From positions 310,001-374,000 of the forward strand of contig JAMXDE010000056.1 in NCBI GenBank assembly GCA_026770025.1: a stretch of DNA of 64,000 nt, given 5' to 3'. The notes beneath the pieces were generated by a model. That model saw only the letters and a list, made by a program, of their open reading frames with translations, did not search any database and had not been told where the DNA came from. The number at the start of each line of letters is the position of its first letter. The first letter of the stretch is position 1. Position numbers and translations under genes: made by a program. The DNA comes from Craspedostauros australis. Lineage: Eukaryota > Bacillariophyta > Bacillariophyceae > Mastogloiales > Achnanthaceae. Positions 61,401 through 64,000 of the stretch are shown in pieces.

Positions 61401-64000
61401 TCGGGTACTCTCACCGGGTCAGAATCGTCTAGAAAGATGCACACAGCTGCGGCAAGGGTCACAAGCCTCCCGCTTTGCGCTGCATGCCAATTCGGAAAGC
61501 TGCACCGTCGCCCTTCCCCAGGAATAACTCAACATGTCGTCCGTGACAAACAAGGAGTTTTGCGCACCGATCACTTGTTCCCTGGACAACAAGTATCAGT
61601 GGACCACTTCGTCGGTCGAACGCCAGGACGCCTCTTCTCAGGACGAGGCAAAGGCGATCCAAACGAAATGTACAAAGGCGGAGCCATCTTTGTCGATCAC
61701 GCATCAGGATACATTCACGTGGAACCTGTGGCAGCGCTAACCACGCACGCCACCCTCGAAGCCAAGGAACGGTTCGAACTGATGTGTCGTGATGTTGGAG
61801 TCCCCGTACGATCGTATCTATCAGACAACGCCACCACCTTCACCTCACCCGAATACTCCAAACACCTTGAAATCTTCCATCAAGTCCATCGATTCGCAGG
61901 TGTCGGCGCACATCACCACAACGGAATAGCCGAGCGAAGCATTCGAACAATTGTCTCAATGGCCCGAACCATGATGATGCATCAAAGCATCCACTGGCCA
62001 ACGATGTTTGATGCTCAACTATGGCCAATGGCCGTCGTACACGCCGCGTACATCTACAATCGCGTGCCTAATCCCGCCACCGGTCTCACACCCTACGATG
62101 TTCTATCACGCATCCGTCTTCCCCTCAAGCAACTTCATAACCTGCACGTATGGGGCAGTCCAGTCTATGTCCTTAACAAAGCGCTGGCCGATGGACGCAA
62201 GATACCCCGATGGGAACCAAGAGGAGAGAGATACGTGAACATGGGTCTCTCTACGAAGCATGCTTCAACCGTACCTCTAGTCCTATCACCACGGACAGGT
62301 TCAATCACCCCTCAGTTCCACGTCGTGTTCGATGACTGGTTCGCAACGATTGCTACCGACTTGAAGCAACTTCCAAGCTATCAATCGGAAGAATGGACTC
62401 GCATGTTTGGTGACACCACCTTCCAATATCCATTCGATGACGACGATGTGGAATCAATGGAGCAGGACGACATCTTCGCATCAGACACGCGAGACCACAA
62501 CCGGTTACAACGCAACGACGATAACACTCCACCACCGAGTTTTGATACGCGAAACCAACAAACCATCCGTGAAAGAACGCCACAGGTATTGGCGAAAGGG
62601 TCGCAACCAATGACACAACAGATCCCCGATCTCGTGAGTGAAGCTCTCGCCCCTCCGATGCCAGTTTCAGAGGGAGCCAACAGGCAAATGTCCTCGACAG
62701 AGGGAGCTCCCGATGAGTCCCCGGTACCTGACTCTACTATAGAGTCACCGGATCAGCGAACACTTCAACCGCAATTGAGCTCACCTCTCCGAGAATCACC
62801 AACATTGGAATTAGCAACTCCATTACCACTTCCAGCTCCGACGCCAATTCAGACGAGCTCCACGCCACCCATGATACCTAAGTCTGAGCCAACGCCAGAA
62901 AGACCTCAAAGCACGAGAATTCGCAAACAACCAAAGCGATTCACGTACGCACGTATGGGAGGCAAAGCAGCCTGGCTGGACGACGAAGACACCGATGATT
63001 ACTACTTCTGCCCTGCAGTAGCTACCTTGGAAGAGATCGAACAGGCCGCAACACCCAGGGAACTGCACCCCGACTCATCATCGATCATCACATTCTCACA
63101 AGCTATCGTCGATTGCTTACATACAATCGAACCTCTCCAACGCAAAGGTAGCGACTCTCTCTCCATCGATCTACACCAATTCAAGGTGGACGCTCACTAC
63201 TTGTTGCGCAGACTCCGAGGTCGATTCAACACCTTGAATCCACAGCCAACCAACGTCGTCCTCCCAACGTTCGCTCCAAAGGCGGCTGAAGTAGAAGAAG
63301 CAAGCATCAACATGGCTGACTGGTGGCAACCGGACCCCGACAACATGACCGAGGAAGGAGCGACTCCATTTCAGGAGACGTACAACAACTTTCACTCGGA
63401 CATGGAGGACCATTTCGAGAAAGACCTCAACAGCGTCTTTCTCAACGAAGACCTCCTCCGACTGGCCACTGACCACGCCGTCGAGCAATTCGTGGAGAAG
63501 CTGAGCACCTTCATCAGTACTGGCACGATGGAACCCCACTTCGACGCTCTCGACTTCATGTCCAAGGCCAAATCAGGGCCATGGTACTACCAAGACCCCG
63601 AACATTTGATGAACCAAGGGTACCTTCCACCCAAATCTGCGTACAACGCAGAAGCGTTCGTCCAAAGGACTCGCTCCGTGTGGAATGCGATGATCGAAAA
63701 TCATCATTACCGTCTCGCATTCGAGCTACTCCGTCGCCAAGTGACGACGATCCGACCAGGACCGTGGCCACTTCCAAGCGAATACGAGATTGAGCAATTC
63801 GTCCAAGGCATGATTGAGTCGAACACGGCGCCACTCACTTCGGCCCCAGCGACTCGCTCCGCCAACAAAGGATCCATGCTCGACATCGACTCGTCATCCA
63901 CGCTCGACATCAACCCGTCGTTCATCCTCGACACAGCGAAGTGCATTCCACCAACTACATGGGCGAACATCGAACAGCATGCCTACTCTGTCGCAATCAT
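58440..64000 (+). CDS. Ty1/copia gag-protease-integrase polyprotein, continues past the window edge
   Basis: ATG 58440 opens a frame with no stop for 1853 codons to the window end, so the element is partial here. Gag (1-~560) starts with a coiled-coil (LEELQAQLEAITVENARL) and has a Cys/His motif WCAKCRRWRLSHNTESH (about 507-523). Two hydrophobic segments (about 574-625) follow, unusual in this position. The protease site is WDSGASISV (Asp 812). The pre-integrase H..H/C..C is at about 971-1015 (RWHYRLGHLS; CAACQFGKLH). The integrase catalytic triad is Asp 1055 (VSVDHF), Asp 1129 (LSDNATTF) and Glu 1165 (NGIAERS), with exact D-35-E spacing. The long linker (about 1300-1850, with RIRKQPKRFTYAR) leads toward the reverse transcriptase, expected just outside. 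All visible active-site residues are intact. Confidence 0.92.
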   Translation, partial: MAEETTPATLEELQAQLEAITVENARLTQATLAAEAAAEAANAAIATAQAAATATTTPSRPGLERSRSAGDTRPRTEQSFLGDSIFDMETPMPKKSRKSEEDSEDDDHDLSGKPTVPIMGGILKQGRNWVPWTAGAPNGHWTGLQDESHTRWTNSQQQRILHNGADSTNQSKREQGLTDKFKKGGNIQQFIRLVRNHMARTGLLTMAYIADANAESGMTCVLDSPAAFTLEDATKHFDEFHLKWDHYDVQNNETASAFFRDSLDPALEDQLMNRIEPKFHDNFITLFVEFMNSNSANSLDEQDALAAKIREVNCRRFPNENVGLMAVHLRALCKRLDDAGRFDLRLLRTILDAFLQAGGQIRSGEQYRRPLYVMKDNLEEILMRLPVFTYEYARPQLAAKDLTWMAICNKAEASYENEVRGNRWHAIRRTRDSNVPRYSYANNAVQNPSANVLEQHKGFSKNDGRRNNFKKPKERDAKRNASQGWSSKAPKPGEPQRKLVNDKTFMWCAKCRRWRLSHNTESHQDNFKFKAKAKGKQAPKQDNLSIDMAAWTCFTAASSQDEDTWWSLVWNLFTSFNYFGSIVGMVLLFASLQVITIGVEYGWYIAAANAWMLIAVTLLLLHTNVPRRPDSINSADLVYNKARVKERYKQVHKRPTHFNGAVKRSLYDLVMESLDPDGPKPVNVSKGNSPRTKRVWRPQARTKTRNHRSKRRHWNQSKNSTYGKNQTPTTAKLPRQEGRTSSISRNLWSLYPTRGIDLMYDRSQKQQCDNDMPALLTLQGLASFFSNRNAFASPAKAESYLSPDAPFELVWDSGASISVTNDLNDFCSTPSPPPRPTFLNGFLKKIQVNALGTVEWYVLDVTGSPRKLRLPAFHVPESKVKLISTSSLLEEYQGETIVFNKSSCKLSGILGNDDRNAIVANYKKSTRLPTSVGYSADNIHDVPAALTSIVGTVSDHNVNLTQPQKELLRWHYRLGHLSFSRVKFLLRSGTLTGSESSRKMHTAAARVTSLPLCAACQFGKLHRRPSPGITQHVVRDKQGVLRTDHLFPGQQVSVDHFVGRTPGRLFSGRGKGDPNEMYKGGAIFVDHASGYIHVEPVAALTTHATLEAKERFELMCRDVGVPVRSYLSDNATTFTSPEYSKHLEIFHQVHRFAGVGAHHHNGIAERSIRTIVSMARTMMMHQSIHWPTMFDAQLWPMAVVHAAYIYNRVPNPATGLTPYDVLSRIRLPLKQLHNLHVWGSPVYVLNKALADGRKIPRWEPRGERYVNMGLSTKHASTVPLVLSPRTGSITPQFHVVFDDWFATIATDLKQLPSYQSEEWTRMFGDTTFQYPFDDDDVESMEQDDIFASDTRDHNRLQRNDDNTPPPSFDTRNQQTIRERTPQVLAKGSQPMTQQIPDLVSEALAPPMPVSEGANRQMSSTEGAPDESPVPDSTIESPDQRTLQPQLSSPLRESPTLELATPLPLPAPTPIQTSSTPPMIPKSEPTPERPQSTRIRKQPKRFTYARMGGKAAWLDDEDTDDYYFCPAVATLEEIEQAATPRELHPDSSSIITFSQAIVDCLHTIEPLQRKGSDSLSIDLHQFKVDAHYLLRRLRGRFNTLNPQPTNVVLPTFAPKAAEVEEASINMADWWQPDPDNMTEEGATPFQETYNNFHSDMEDHFEKDLNSVFLNEDLLRLATDHAVEQFVEKLSTFISTGTMEPHFDALDFMSKAKSGPWYYQDPEHLMNQGYLPPKSAYNAEAFVQRTRSVWNAMIENHHYRLAFELLRRQVTTIRPGPWPLPSEYEIEQFVQGMIESNTAPLTSAPATRSANKGSMLDIDSSSTLDINPSFILDTAKCIPPTTWANIEQHAYSVAI

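Noticed and set aside
1-64000. CRISPR arrays, rRNA or tRNA genes
   Set aside because: The tandem arrays lack spaced unique spacers, and no rRNA or tRNA cloverleaf sequence was recognised by eye; a tRNAscan or Infernal run would be needed to exclude small RNAs.

Overview
The window looks like nuclear DNA of a diatom or close stramenopile relative. The reasons are: long, nearly intron-free genes on both strands; a bipartite plastid-type leader with an ADAF cleavage site; a secreted protein with Pro/Ser 'PSxxPS' linkers; a multi-membrane/EGF protein; a fused acyl-AMP ligase/membrane protein; and Ty1/copia elements of the kind common in diatom genomes. There are no bacterial operons, and I saw no rRNA, tRNA or CRISPR array by eye.

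Positions 1-26,700 hold host genes. (1) A two-exon gene (864-1090 and 1710-8211) encodes a ~2242-residue type I membrane protein of six ~350-residue repeats; its intron carries a 12-bp minisatellite. (2) On the minus strand (8802-13292) lies a fatty-acyl-AMP ligase/acyl carrier/multi-membrane fusion. (3) A cystinosin-like PQ-loop transporter (14425-16116). (4) A membrane-anchored cyclophilin-like protein (16987-18141). (5) A minus-strand, probably plastid-targeted giant (18816-25340) has a split, degenerate HAD domain interrupted by five ~60-residue cap-like repeats.

Positions 26,700-32,200 look like one four-gene DNA transposon. It has a PIF/Harbinger-type DDE transposase plus three accessory ORFs in the order minus, plus, minus, plus, bracketed by two arrays of the same 21-bp minisatellite. 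A host-like membrane/EGF gene follows (32812-35397), then about 3.5 kb with no convincing gene.

Positions 38,900-45,100 look like a second DNA element. A 1165-residue protein with a D-D-E-like motif set lies between inverted copies of a diverged repeat that contains a perfect 38-bp core. Next comes a secreted, duplicated cysteine-rich solenoid protein with Pro/Ser linkers (46351-49299). Ten bases after its stop begins a 2.7-kb element with inverted ends, apparent TA target duplication and GCGTCAGGACGC palindromes (49310-52008).

Positions 52,185-64,000 are retrotransposon-rich. Nested inverted repeats enclose a broken copia reverse-transcriptase fragment (52914-54619). An intact stand-alone copia gag ORF follows (55458-56600). 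Last is a long copia gag-protease-integrase ORF (58440 to the window edge), open for 1853 codons and continuing outside the window. Much of the right half is therefore transposon-built, while the left 26 kb is ordinary genic DNA with many short tandem repeats between genes.
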